Shown here: positions 1 to 5,812 of the stretch, one piece after another
Layout: every line of letters starts with the position of its first letter
Position numbering within the stretch: the stretch's first letter is position 1
Source: an uncultured Senegalimassilia sp.
Lineage (GTDB): Bacteria > Actinomycetota > Coriobacteriia > Coriobacteriales > Eggerthellaceae
NCBI RefSeq assembly: GCF_934632265.1
Contig: NZ_CAKTYH010000117.1
Location: 1-5,812 of the forward strand
Length of the DNA: 5,812 nt
Direction of reading: 5' to 3'
The notes under the pieces: model-generated
The model's input: only the letters and a program-made list of their open reading frames with translations
What the model was told of the DNA's origin: nothing
Database searches by the model: none
Made by a program: the position numbers and the translations under genes

Positions 1-285
1 GTGCATGGTCATCATGTCGGCACCGCTGGCCGCAGCGGAGAACGCCGCGCCCTCGACCTGATGCGGAATGTCATGGAACTTCAGGTCCAAGAACACCTTG
101 AAGCCGCGCTCCTTGAGGGCATAGACCACGGCGGGGCCGTTCGCGTAGAACAGCGTCATGCCCACCTTCATCCAGGTGGCCTTGCCTTGCAGCTTGTCGG
201 CCAGCTCGAAGGTCTCCTCGATGTCGCAGTCGACGGCTACGATGACGCGGTCGCGCTCGGGGATATCGGAAAACGAGGTTAGCAT
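1..285 (-). CDS. pyrF: Orotidine 5'-phosphate decarboxylase, N-terminal part (cut by window edge)
   Basis: PyrF decarboxylates OMP to UMP, the last step of de novo UMP synthesis, in the cytoplasm as a homodimer. I read 95 codons without a stop from the ATG at 285 to the window edge; the family is usually about 230-300 residues, so more than half is missing. The fragment starts [19 protein letters not shown]. It shows the first beta strand with its substrate-binding aspartate (VAVD, 16-19), the KVGMTLF strand with Lys40, and the hallmark DLKFHD at 67-72, which holds the Asp-Lys-x-x-Asp charged network (Asp67, Lys69, Asp72). The next residues read IPHQV where the family usually has IPNTV, which is unusual (see findings). 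The ATG overlaps the end of pyrD by 7 bases (ATGCTAA), and a GGAG motif lies 7 bases upstream inside pyrD. Identification is firm from motif and context. Confidence 0.96.
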   Translation of the reverse strand, partial: MLTSFSDIPERDRVIVAVDCDIEETFELADKLQGKATWMKVGMTLFYANGPAVVYALKERGFKVFLDLKFHDIPHQVEGAAFSAAASGADMMTMH

Positions 286-1229
286 TGCAGCGCTCCAATC
301 AGTTCGTTGACGTCTTTGACGCCATGACGCTCGCAATAGTCGGCGATTCCGTCGATGACGTCGATGGTTGCCTGGGGGTTGACGAAGTTCGCCGTGCCCA
401 CCGCCACGGCGGTGGCGCCGGCGAGCATGAACTCCACGGCGTCGGTGCCGTTCGAGATGCCGCCCATGCCCAGAAGCGGGATCTTCACCGCGTTGTGGCA
501 CTGCCACACGCAGCGCAGGGCCACGGGTTTGATGGCAGGGCCGGAGAAGCCCGCGAAGGGACGCGACGTGAGCGTGCAGCGGCGCTCGGCGTCGATGGCC
601 ATGCCCATGAGCGTGTTGATGAGCGAGATGGCATCGGCGCCGGCGGACTCGGCGGCGCGGGCGATCTCGGAGATGTCGGTGACGTTGGGCGTGAGCTTGA
701 CGATGAGCGGGCGGGCGGTTGCTTCACGGCACATGCCGACCACCTTCTCGACGGAAGGCACATGCGTGCCGAGGGTCATACCGCCGGCATCGACGTTCGG
801 GCACGAGATGTTGACCTCGTACGCATCGACGGGCGCTTCCTCGAGCGCCTCGATGACCTGCACGTACTCATCGAAGCTGTGGCCGGAAACGTTCACGATG
901 GCGGTTGCGCCCACCTCGGCAAGCCACGGCAGCTCGCAGGCCTTCAGATGCTCGACGCCGGGGTTTTGCAGGCCGATGGAGTTGAGCATGCCGGAAGGAA
1001 CCTCGGCGATGCGCGGGGAGGCGTTGCCCTCCCAGCCGTTGAGCGAGACGCCTTTGGTGGTGACGGCGCCAAGGGCGGAGACGTCCACAAAGTCGGAGTA
1101 CTCGCGACCTGCGGCGAAGGTGCCGGAAGCCGTGGTCACGGGGTTTTTCATAGCAAGTCCGCCAAGGTTGACGGCCATGTTCACGTTCGTGGGAGCCGCG
1201 GTTGCGGGAAGCATAGGGGTCGCAGTCAT
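279..1229 (-). CDS. pyrD: Dihydroorotate dehydrogenase, class 1B catalytic subunit
   Basis: This FMN enzyme oxidises dihydroorotate to orotate in the cytoplasm and passes electrons to PyrK and then NAD+. The product has 316 residues, close to the roughly 300-310 usual for class 1B. Visible motifs are [11 protein letters not shown] (28-38), NSIGLQNPG (83-91, substrate loop), VNISCPN (139-145) with catalytic Cys143 (cysteine is the base of class 1; class 2 uses serine), VKLTPN (177-182), INTL (204-207), GFSGPAIKP (227-235) and [11 protein letters not shown] (254-264), the FMN phosphate loop. About 17 residues precede the usual start, rich in Ala, Pro and Thr. The internal ATG at 1178 (Met18) would give a more typical N-terminus, but I see no Shine-Dalgarno before it, whereas AAGGTGG precedes ATG 1229. 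The ATG directly abuts the pyrK stop, and the 3' end overlaps pyrF. Being next to pyrK confirms class 1B. Confidence 0.97.
   Translation of the reverse strand: MTATPMLPATAAPTNVNMAVNLGGLAMKNPVTTASGTFAAGREYSDFVDVSALGAVTTKGVSLNGWEGNASPRIAEVPSGMLNSIGLQNPGVEHLKACELPWLAEVGATAIVNVSGHSFDEYVQVIEALEEAPVDAYEVNISCPNVDAGGMTLGTHVPSVEKVVGMCREATARPLIVKLTPNVTDISEIARAAESAGADAISLINTLMGMAIDAERRCTLTSRPFAGFSGPAIKPVALRCVWQCHNAVKIPLLGMGGISNGTDAVEFMLAGATAVAVGTANFVNPQATIDVIDGIADYCERHGVKDVNELIGALQC
293..296 (-). promoter_or_regulatory. pyrF ribosome binding site inside the pyrD 3' end
   Basis: The minus strand reads TTGGAGC followed by 7 bases and the pyrF ATG. The GGAG core lies within the last codons of pyrD and supports ATG 285 as the pyrF start, with pyrF translation coupled to pyrD. 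Confidence 0.6.
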
Positions 1230-2036
1230 CTACCACACCACCTTTTCAGCATCGAACACCGGGCCGTCCACGCACGAGCGCTTCTTGCCGTCGACCGTGT
1301 CGACCACGCAAGACAAGCACGCGCCCACACCGCAGGCCATGCGCTTTTCCAGGGAGATCTGGCACGGCACGCCGGCCTCGCCCGCCTGGCCGGCCACGAT
1401 CTTCATGAGGGGCTCGGGGCCGCAGCACGCCACGTACTGATAGGGGGCTCCGTCGACGCCGGCGGCGAGGGCCTCCTCGACCAAGGAGGTGCAGAAGCCT
1501 TTTCGGCCGAGCGTGCCGTCGTCGGTGGCCACGCGCACATCGCGTCCCAGGAGCTGCTCGTAGCGCTTCAAGCATACAAGGGCATCGGCGGTTTGCGCAC
1601 CGAGCACCACATCGACATGCACGCCGGAGCCGACGAGCTCCTGGCACAGCATGAACAGGGGCGCCGCGCCCACGCCGCCGCCCACGAGCAGCGCGCGCTG
1701 CGTTCCGGCGGGCGCCTGCCAGCGGCGGCCGACCGGCCCGATGAGTTCGGCGGATTCGATTTCGTTTGCCACATCGGGTGCGAGCGCGGCAAGATGGTTC
1801 GTGCCGAAGCCGACCGTTTGATACAGCACGTCGAGCGTGCCGCCGGCGGCATCTGCCGCATATACGGAAAACGGACGGCGCAGCACGTGGCCCTCCATTC
1901 CGGGGATCTTCATATGCACGAACTGACCGGGTTCGATCGCGGCCGCGATGGCCGGCGAGGAAAGCGTCATGAGATACAGATTCGGGCCGACGCACTCGTT
2001 TTCCAGAATGCGGACCCGCTCGTTCACAAGCGCCAC
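1230..2036 (-). CDS. pyrK: Dihydroorotate dehydrogenase class 1B electron-transfer subunit
   Basis: PyrK is the FAD and [2Fe-2S] subunit that carries electrons from PyrD's FMN to NAD+. The product has 268 residues, the usual size. The order is a flavin-binding beta-barrel with RRPFS at 53-57 (FAD contact), a GPVGRRW turn at 101-107 approximately, the nucleotide-binding LVGGGVGAAPL at 117-127, a late ACCGPEPL segment near 203-210, and a C-terminal cluster motif C-x4-C-x2-C-x11-C (Cys235, 240, 243, 255), followed by DGPVF as is typical of PyrK. No key residue is missing. The start is GTG at 2036, with AAGGAG four bases upstream. A second GTG at codon 4 is possible but badly spaced. The stop TAG at 1230-1232 directly touches the pyrD ATG, in the same frame. 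A 344-base gap separates the gene from carB upstream, and an extended -10 candidate lies about 55 bases before the start. Confidence 0.97.
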   Translation of the reverse strand: MALVNERVRILENECVGPNLYLMTLSSPAIAAAIEPGQFVHMKIPGMEGHVLRRPFSVYAADAAGGTLDVLYQTVGFGTNHLAALAPDVANEIESAELIGPVGRRWQAPAGTQRALLVGGGVGAAPLFMLCQELVGSGVHVDVVLGAQTADALVCLKRYEQLLGRDVRVATDDGTLGRKGFCTSLVEEALAAGVDGAPYQYVACCGPEPLMKIVAGQAGEAGVPCQISLEKRMACGVGACLSCVVDTVDGKKRSCVDGPVFDAEKVVW

Positions 2037-2040
2037 AGGG

Positions 2041-2046
2041 CTCCTT
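2041..2046 (-). promoter_or_regulatory. pyrK ribosome binding site
   Basis: The minus strand reads GGAAGGAG, then CCCT, then GTG. The strong AAGGAG core lies only 4 bases before the GTG at 2036. The spacing is a little short, but the match is much better than anything placed for other nearby starts, so it decides in favour of the GTG start. Confidence 0.65.
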
Positions 2047-2056
2047 CCGTCACGGT

Positions 2057-2071
2057 GGCCGCGATGCGGCC
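2057..2071 (-). promoter_or_regulatory. Small GC hairpin in the pyrK leader
   Basis: The minus strand reads GGCCGC-ATC-GCGGCC, a perfect 6-bp all-GC stem with a three-base loop. It lies between the candidate promoter and the pyrK ribosome binding site, ending 10 bases before AAGGAG, and so does not itself cover that site. The structure is seen directly; any role in setting pyrK translation or transcript stability is inference. Confidence 0.4.
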
Positions 2072-2089
2072 CTGGCTACGTTGTGAGCG

Positions 2090-2098
2090 ATTGTACCA
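2090..2098 (-). promoter_or_regulatory. Extended -10 promoter candidate for pyrK-pyrD-pyrF
   Basis: The minus strand reads TGG-TACAAT, an exact TGn extended -10 element with a -10 hexamer one base from TATAAT. At 16-18 bases upstream there is only a C run (2113-2118) and no TTGACA-like hexamer, which fits an extended -10 promoter. Transcription would start near 2083-2084, giving a leader of about 47 bases that contains the 2057-2071 hairpin. This is the best promoter-like match I saw in a GC-rich gap, but no experimental support is available. Confidence 0.42.
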
Positions 2099-2211
2099 TT
2101 GCTGCAGCTGACGGGGGGAAATGCCGACAAGTCGCACGCAAACGGACCATGAGCGCGCCCGAAAGCCCGCACGAGAAGCGATGAAGAGCAAGGCTCGGGA
2201 CGACATAGAAG

Positions 2212-2248
2212 GCGGTGGCGCCCTGCAAGCTTTGCGGGGCGCCACCGC
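2212..2248 (-). repeat. Long GC-rich perfect inverted repeat (hairpin)
   Basis: The arms GCGGTGGCGCCC (2212-2223) and GGGCGCCACCGC (2237-2248) are perfectly complementary over 12 bp. The 13-base interior can pair further as GCAA/TTGC around a three-base loop after one mismatch, giving about 16 pairs. On the minus strand the stem is followed by CTTCTATGT, only mildly T-rich; on the plus strand there is no T run. It could be a weak intrinsic terminator, an RNA-stabilising or processing hairpin between carB and pyrK, or a copy of a dispersed intergenic repeat. The window alone cannot separate these. Confidence 0.6.
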
Positions 2249-2309
2249 GCGAAACCCATCACCGTTGCCGCTTCCCCGCCGATTCGCACGACGACGGGGA
2301 CCACGAGGC

Positions 2310-2380
2310 AAAAGGAGCAAAAGGCTCATAACATACGCGGATCGAACCACCGGAACGCATGCGCATGGCGGGTATGAGCC
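2310..2380 (-). terminator. Possible intrinsic terminator directly after carB
   Basis: Starting at the base after the carB stop, the minus strand has GGCTCATA (2380-2373) and its perfect complement TATGAGCC (2330-2323). The 42-base interior can form further pairs (ATGCG with CGCGT, including one G-T pair). The stem is followed at once by TTTTGCTCCTTTT (2322-2310), two T runs in otherwise GC-rich DNA. The long loop makes this weaker than a classic terminator, so it may act only partly or be chance. Confidence 0.38.
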
Positions 2381-5300
2381 CTACTGCACCGGATCCCCTT
2401 CGATCGGCAAAGGATGCTGCGGAAGATCTTGCAGCGCGATCACCTTAAGCCCGTTCGCACGCATGGCCTCCAAGCCGGCAGCCATGGCCTGAGCGCCCGC
2501 AAGCGTGGTGATTTGCGTGACCCCGTGCTTGACGGCCTCGGTGCGAAGTTCATAGCCGTCATCGCGGGTGGCATGGCCGAACGGCGTGTTGATCATGAGC
2601 GCTATCTCGCCTCCGACGAGCATGTCGAGCACGTTGGGCGATCCTTCGCTGATCTTCTTCACCGGTGTACAGTCTACACCGGCTGCCTGAAGCGTCCGTG
2701 CGGTGCCCAAAGTAGCCACGATATGGAAGCCGAGGCGCACGAAATCGCGTGCAATGGGCACGATGCCGCGCTTGTCGCGATCGCACACGCTGACGAACAC
2801 CGTTCCCCCTTCAGGAAGCTTGTAGCTGATGGCAAGCTGCGTTTTATCGAACGCACACGGGAAGTTCTCGGCGATGCCCATGACCTCGCCGGTCGATTTC
2901 ATCTCAGGTCCAAGGATGGTATCGGCGCCCGGGAAGCGGCCGAAGGGCATGACCGCCTCCTTGACGCTGAAATGGTCCAAACGCCGCTCGTCGCTGGGCA
3001 GGCGCAGATCAGCGATGCGCTCCCCCGCCATGATGCGGGCCGCCGCCTGGGCCAGGGGCACGCCGGTCGCCTTCGAGGCGAACGGCACGGTGCGGCTAGC
3101 GCGCGGATTTGCCTCGATCATATAGATGACCTGGTCTTTGATGGCGAACTGGATGTTGAGCAGGCCCACCACGCCCAAGCGCAGCGCCAGGCGGCGCGCG
3201 ATGGAGCGCAGCTGCGCCTGAATTGCGTCGGAAAGAGAGAACGGCGGCGTGCAGCACGCAGAGTCGCCGGAATGGATGCCGGCCATCTCGATGTGCTCCA
3301 TGATAGCGCCGACATACGTCTCGGCGCCGTCGCACAAAGCGTCAAGGTCGAGCTCGACCGCTCCCTCAAGGAAGCGATCGAGATATACCGGATGATCCGG
3401 CGTGATCTTGGCCGCCTCGGCCATGTAGCGTTTCAGCTGGCCATCGTTGTAGACGATACCCATGCCGCGCCCGCCGAGCACGTAGCTGGGGCGCACGAGC
3501 AGCGGGAAGCCGATATCGGCGGCAACCGCGCGCGCCTGCTCGAAGGTGGTCGCCTGCCCCGCAGCCGGATACGCGATGTCGAGCTCATCGCACACGGCGC
3601 GGAATCGGTCGCGGTCCTCGGCAAGGTCGATGGCCTCGGGCTTCGTGCCCATGATGTTGACGCCCGCATCCTGCAGAGCCGCGGCCAGCTTCAGCGGGGT
3701 TTGCCCGCCTAACGTGACCACCACGCCATAGGGCTGCTCGACATCGACGATGTCCATGACGTCTTCGAACGTGAGCGGCTCGAAATAGAGCTTATCGGAG
3801 GTATCGTAGTCGGTCGACACGGTTTCGGGGTTGCAGTTGACCATGATGGTCTCGTACCCCGCATCGCGCAGCGCATAGCTGGCATGCACGCAGCAGTAAT
3901 CGAACTCGATGCCCTGCCCGATGCGGTTCGGGCCGGCGCCCAAGATCATGACGCTCTTGCGCCCTGGCGTGGCAACGGCCTCGTTTTCGTCGGCATCGTA
4001 GGTTTTGTAGTGGTATGCCGTGGTGCCGGGGAATTCGGCAGCACAGGTATCGACCGTCTTGAACGCGGGCACCACGCCGAGATGCTTGCGCTGCGCGCGC
4101 ACTTCCAGCTCATCGGCGCCGCAAAGATGCCCGATCTGCACATCGGACAGGCCCATGCGCTTCAGAAGACGGAAGGCGTCCGCATCAAGCTGGTCGAGCG
4201 GCAAGCCGCGAAGGTTATCCTCGATGGTCACGATATCGCGCATGCGATCGATGAACCACGGATCGATGCCCGTGGCAGCATGCAACCGCTCCGTGCTCCA
4301 TCCGCGGCGCAGCGCCTCTGCCATGTAGAAGATGCGATCTTGCGTCGGGCGGCCGACCAGCTCATCGAAGCCGTCCTGCTCCAAGACCTCCTTGCATTTG
4401 CCATCGGCGTTCAAGCCGGCACGTCCGTTTTCCAGCGAGCGCATGGCCTTGCCCAATGCCTCCTCGAACGTACGCCCGATCGCCATGATCTCACCGACGG
4501 CCTTCATGCGCGTGGACAAGACATCATCGGCACCCTGGAACTTCTCGAACGCGAAGCGCGGGACCTTCACCACGCAATAGTCGATGGAAGGCTCGAAGCA
4601 GGCGGGCGTGGCCTTGGTGATGTCGTTGACGATCTCGTCGAGCGTGTACCCGACGGCAAGGCGCGCCGCCGCCTTCGCGATGGGGAAGCCGGTGGCCTTT
4701 GAGGCAAGCGCCGAGGAGCGCGACACGCGCGGGTTCATCTCGATGACCACCATGCGGCCGTTTTGCGGGTTCACGGCGAACTGCACGTTCGATCCGCCCG
4801 TTTCCACGCCCACCTTCTCAAGGATGGCCAGGCTTGCCGCGCGCATGCGCTGGTATTCCACATCGCTGAGCGTTTGAGCAGGGGCGACGGTGATGGAATC
4901 GCCCGTGTGCACGCCCATGGCGTCAAGGTTTTCGATGGAGCAGACGATGATGCCGTTTCCAGCCTTATCGCGCATGACCTCCATCTCGTACTCTTTCCAG
5001 CCCTCGATGGACTCCTCCACGAGCACCTCGCCGGCAGGCGACAGCTCCAGGCCCTGCGACACGATAAGGCGCAGCTCCTCCTCGTTGTGCGCGATGCCGC
5101 CGCCGGCGCCGCCCATGGTGAAGCTCGGGCGCAAAACCACCGGATACCCGAGCTTTTCCACGATGGCCAGCGCATCCTCGACGCGATATGCGTAATCGCT
5201 GCGGGCCGTTTCGATGCCAAGCTCCGCCATGCACTCGTTGAACAGCTTTCTATCCTCGCCGCGTTTGATGGCGTCAAGGTCGCAGCCGATCATCTCCACG

Positions 5301-5635
5301 CCGTATTTCCCCAAAACGCCGGATTCGGCAAGCTCGACCGCGGCGTTGAGGCCGGTTTGCCCGCCTAAAGTGGGAAGCAGCGCATCGGGATGCTCGCGGG
5401 CGATGACCCGTTCGACGAACTCGGCGGTGATCGGCTCGACATAGGTGCGGTCGGCCATGGCGGGATCGGTCATGATGGTGGCCGGGTTCGAGTTGACCAG
5501 CACCACGCGATAGCCCTCATCCTTGAGCACCTTGCAGGCCTGCGTGCCAGAGTAATCGAATTCGCATGCTTGCCCGATGACGATGGGACCCGACCCTATG
5601 ACCAGGATGGTTTCGATATCGTTGCGTTTAGGCAT
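2381..5635 (-). CDS. carB: Carbamoyl-phosphate synthetase large subunit
   Basis: CarB makes carbamoyl phosphate from bicarbonate, ammonia delivered by CarA and two ATP, feeding pyrimidine and usually arginine synthesis. The 1084 residues match the usual 1060-1080. The internal duplication is plain: [18 protein letters not shown] (13-30) repeats as [16 protein letters not shown] (565-580), and [18 protein letters not shown] (299-316) as [18 protein letters not shown] (841-858). By family comparison, residues 1 to about 403 are the carboxyphosphate half, 404-555 the oligomerisation domain, 556-937 the carbamoyl-phosphate half and 938-1084 the MGS-like allosteric domain. E. coli effector positions appear kept: Thr975, Thr978 and Lys994 (UMP/IMP), and Asp791, Glu893 and Thr1043/1044 near the ornithine site. 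Feedback by UMP and activation by ornithine are therefore plausible. The ATG overlaps carA by 8 bases and has AAGGAG 7 bases upstream. The C-terminal tail after residue 1070 is slightly longer than in E. coli. Confidence 0.98.
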   Translation of the reverse strand: MPKRNDIETILVIGSGPIVIGQACEFDYSGTQACKVLKDEGYRVVLVNSNPATIMTDPAMADRTYVEPITAEFVERVIAREHPDALLPTLGGQTGLNAAVELAESGVLGKYGVEMIGCDLDAIKRGEDRKLFNECMAELGIETARSDYAYRVEDALAIVEKLGYPVVLRPSFTMGGAGGGIAHNEEELRLIVSQGLELSPAGEVLVEESIEGWKEYEMEVMRDKAGNGIIVCSIENLDAMGVHTGDSITVAPAQTLSDVEYQRMRAASLAILEKVGVETGGSNVQFAVNPQNGRMVVIEMNPRVSRSSALASKATGFPIAKAAARLAVGYTLDEIVNDITKATPACFEPSIDYCVVKVPRFAFEKFQGADDVLSTRMKAVGEIMAIGRTFEEALGKAMRSLENGRAGLNADGKCKEVLEQDGFDELVGRPTQDRIFYMAEALRRGWSTERLHAATGIDPWFIDRMRDIVTIEDNLRGLPLDQLDADAFRLLKRMGLSDVQIGHLCGADELEVRAQRKHLGVVPAFKTVDTCAAEFPGTTAYHYKTYDADENEAVATPGRKSVMILGAGPNRIGQGIEFDYCCVHASYALRDAGYETIMVNCNPETVSTDYDTSDKLYFEPLTFEDVMDIVDVEQPYGVVVTLGGQTPLKLAAALQDAGVNIMGTKPEAIDLAEDRDRFRAVCDELDIAYPAAGQATTFEQARAVAADIGFPLLVRPSYVLGGRGMGIVYNDGQLKRYMAEAAKITPDHPVYLDRFLEGAVELDLDALCDGAETYVGAIMEHIEMAGIHSGDSACCTPPFSLSDAIQAQLRSIARRLALRLGVVGLLNIQFAIKDQVIYMIEANPRASRTVPFASKATGVPLAQAAARIMAGERIADLRLPSDERRLDHFSVKEAVMPFGRFPGADTILGPEMKSTGEVMGIAENFPCAFDKTQLAISYKLPEGGTVFVSVCDRDKRGIVPIARDFVRLGFHIVATLGTARTLQAAGVDCTPVKKISEGSPNVLDMLVGGEIALMINTPFGHATRDDGYELRTEAVKHGVTQITTLAGAQAMAAGLEAMRANGLKVIALQDLPQHPLPIEGDPVQ

Positions 5636-5812
5636 TCGCGGGCTCCTTCGCTGCTTCGGCGCCGAACCGCCAGCCGGCCAAGCGATCGACGGCGATGTCG
5701 ATGTCCAGATAATCCTTACGTCCCTCCATCAAGCGCGCGAACGCGGAGAACAGGTAATGCGCATCGGTCGGGCCCGGCGCGGCCTCAGGGTGGTATTGCA
5801 CGCAAAAGGCAG
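5628..5812 (-). CDS. carA: Carbamoyl-phosphate synthetase small (glutaminase) subunit, C-terminal end
   Basis: CarA hydrolyses glutamine and channels ammonia to CarB. Only the last 60 codons are inside the window (first full codon at 5810, stop TAA at 5630-5628). They begin [20 protein letters not shown], which contains the class I glutamine amidotransferase HPE motif: the His and Glu of the Cys-His-Glu triad. The following A-x-PGP-x-D matches the CarA-specific ASPGPHD of E. coli. The catalytic cysteine lies outside the window. A tail of about 30 residues follows the last conserved helix (after ARLMEG) and looks poorly conserved. The stop overlaps the carB start by 8 bases in a different frame, so the two subunits are probably translationally coupled, fitting their fixed complex. 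Confidence 0.95.
   Translation of the reverse strand, partial: AFCVQYHPEAAPGPTDAHYLFSAFARLMEGRKDYLDIDIAVDRLAGWRFGAEAAKEPANA
5643..5648 (-). promoter_or_regulatory. carB ribosome binding site inside carA
   Basis: The minus strand has AAGGAG seven bases before the carB ATG at 5635, embedded in the codons for Ala-Lys-Glu near the CarA C-terminus. Good sequence and spacing fix the carB start. Confidence 0.75.

Larger units (their letters stand above)
2037..2380. other. Non-coding gap between carB and pyrK (344 bases)
   Basis: This is the only substantial non-coding stretch in the window. Open frames across it on both strands lack a ribosome binding site and give low-complexity, Arg/Pro/Ala-rich or otherwise gene-unlike products, so I call no gene. 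On the minus strand it carries, in order, the terminator-like repeat (2310-2380), the 12-bp hairpin (2212-2248), the extended -10 candidate (2090-2098), the leader hairpin (2057-2071) and the pyrK ribosome binding site (2041-2046). I saw no tRNA, no recognisable riboswitch and no obvious PyrR-binding loop. Confidence 0.7.

Noticed and set aside
2339..2348. Minus-strand GGTTCGATCC resembles the T-loop of a tRNA
   Set aside because: The flanking bases do not form the five-pair T stem, and no acceptor, D or anticodon arm can be placed around it.
2024..2350. Minus-strand 108-codon frame (and an 84-codon frame at 2050-2304) inside the carB-pyrK gap
   Set aside because: Both begin at GTG without a ribosome binding site, have Arg/Pro/Ser-rich compositions with no recognised motif, run through the strong hairpin, and the longer one overlaps the pyrK start.
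2037..2380. A PyrR-type attenuator controlling pyrK
   Set aside because: I could not find the conserved PyrR-binding loop sequence or a clear antiterminator/terminator pair; the hairpins present do not fit that arrangement well enough to name it.
2121..2492. Plus-strand 123-codon frame crossing the gap into carB
   Set aside because: It has no ribosome binding site or recognisable domain and overlaps the well-supported carB 3' end; it is most likely a chance frame in GC-rich DNA.
2414..3712. Plus-strand 432-codon frame antisense to carB
   Set aside because: It lies wholly within carB, whose motifs are intact, and the product looks like a reverse-complement shadow.
2381..5635. The two repeated halves of carB as a recent gene duplication or assembly artefact
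   Set aside because: The internal duplication is the ancient, universal architecture of this family, and the two halves are well diverged.

Overview
The window is one continuous stretch of de novo pyrimidine (UMP) biosynthesis genes, all on the minus strand. In transcription order, from right to left, it holds the 3' end of carA, complete carB, a 344-base non-coding gap, complete pyrK, complete pyrD and the 5' part of pyrF. The DNA is GC-rich. The gene set uses the class 1B dihydroorotate dehydrogenase (PyrD plus the PyrK electron-transfer subunit). GC richness together with this enzyme class and the protein sequences suggests a Coriobacteriia / Eggerthellaceae-type gut actinobacterium. That assignment is an inference from general resemblance, with moderate confidence.

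Right part (2381-5812): CarA (glutaminase subunit, last 60 residues) and CarB (1084 residues, full length) form carbamoyl-phosphate synthetase. The two genes overlap by 8 bases. CarB keeps both ATP-grasp halves and the C-terminal allosteric domain, including the positions known in E. coli to bind UMP/IMP and ornithine.

Middle (2037-2380): no convincing gene. On the minus strand the gap contains, in order, a terminator-like inverted repeat with T-rich runs directly after the carB stop, a very GC-rich perfect 12-bp hairpin, an extended -10 promoter candidate (TGGTACAAT), a 6-bp leader hairpin and the pyrK ribosome binding site. Together these suggest that carAB and pyrK-pyrD-pyrF may be separate or separately adjustable transcription units.

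Left part (1-2036): pyrK, pyrD and pyrF are packed with no space between them. The pyrK TAG directly touches the pyrD ATG, and pyrD and pyrF overlap by 7 bases (ATGCTAA). This packing suggests translational coupling.

Together the products make carbamoyl phosphate (CarAB), oxidise dihydroorotate to orotate with NAD+ as electron acceptor (PyrD-PyrK) and decarboxylate OMP to UMP (PyrF). Aspartate transcarbamylase, dihydroorotase and orotate phosphoribosyltransferase are not in the window and may lie on either side. I see no mobile element, CRISPR array, RNA gene or previously undescribed system. The points most worth checking are the structure of the carB-pyrK gap and a substitution in the PyrF active-site motif.
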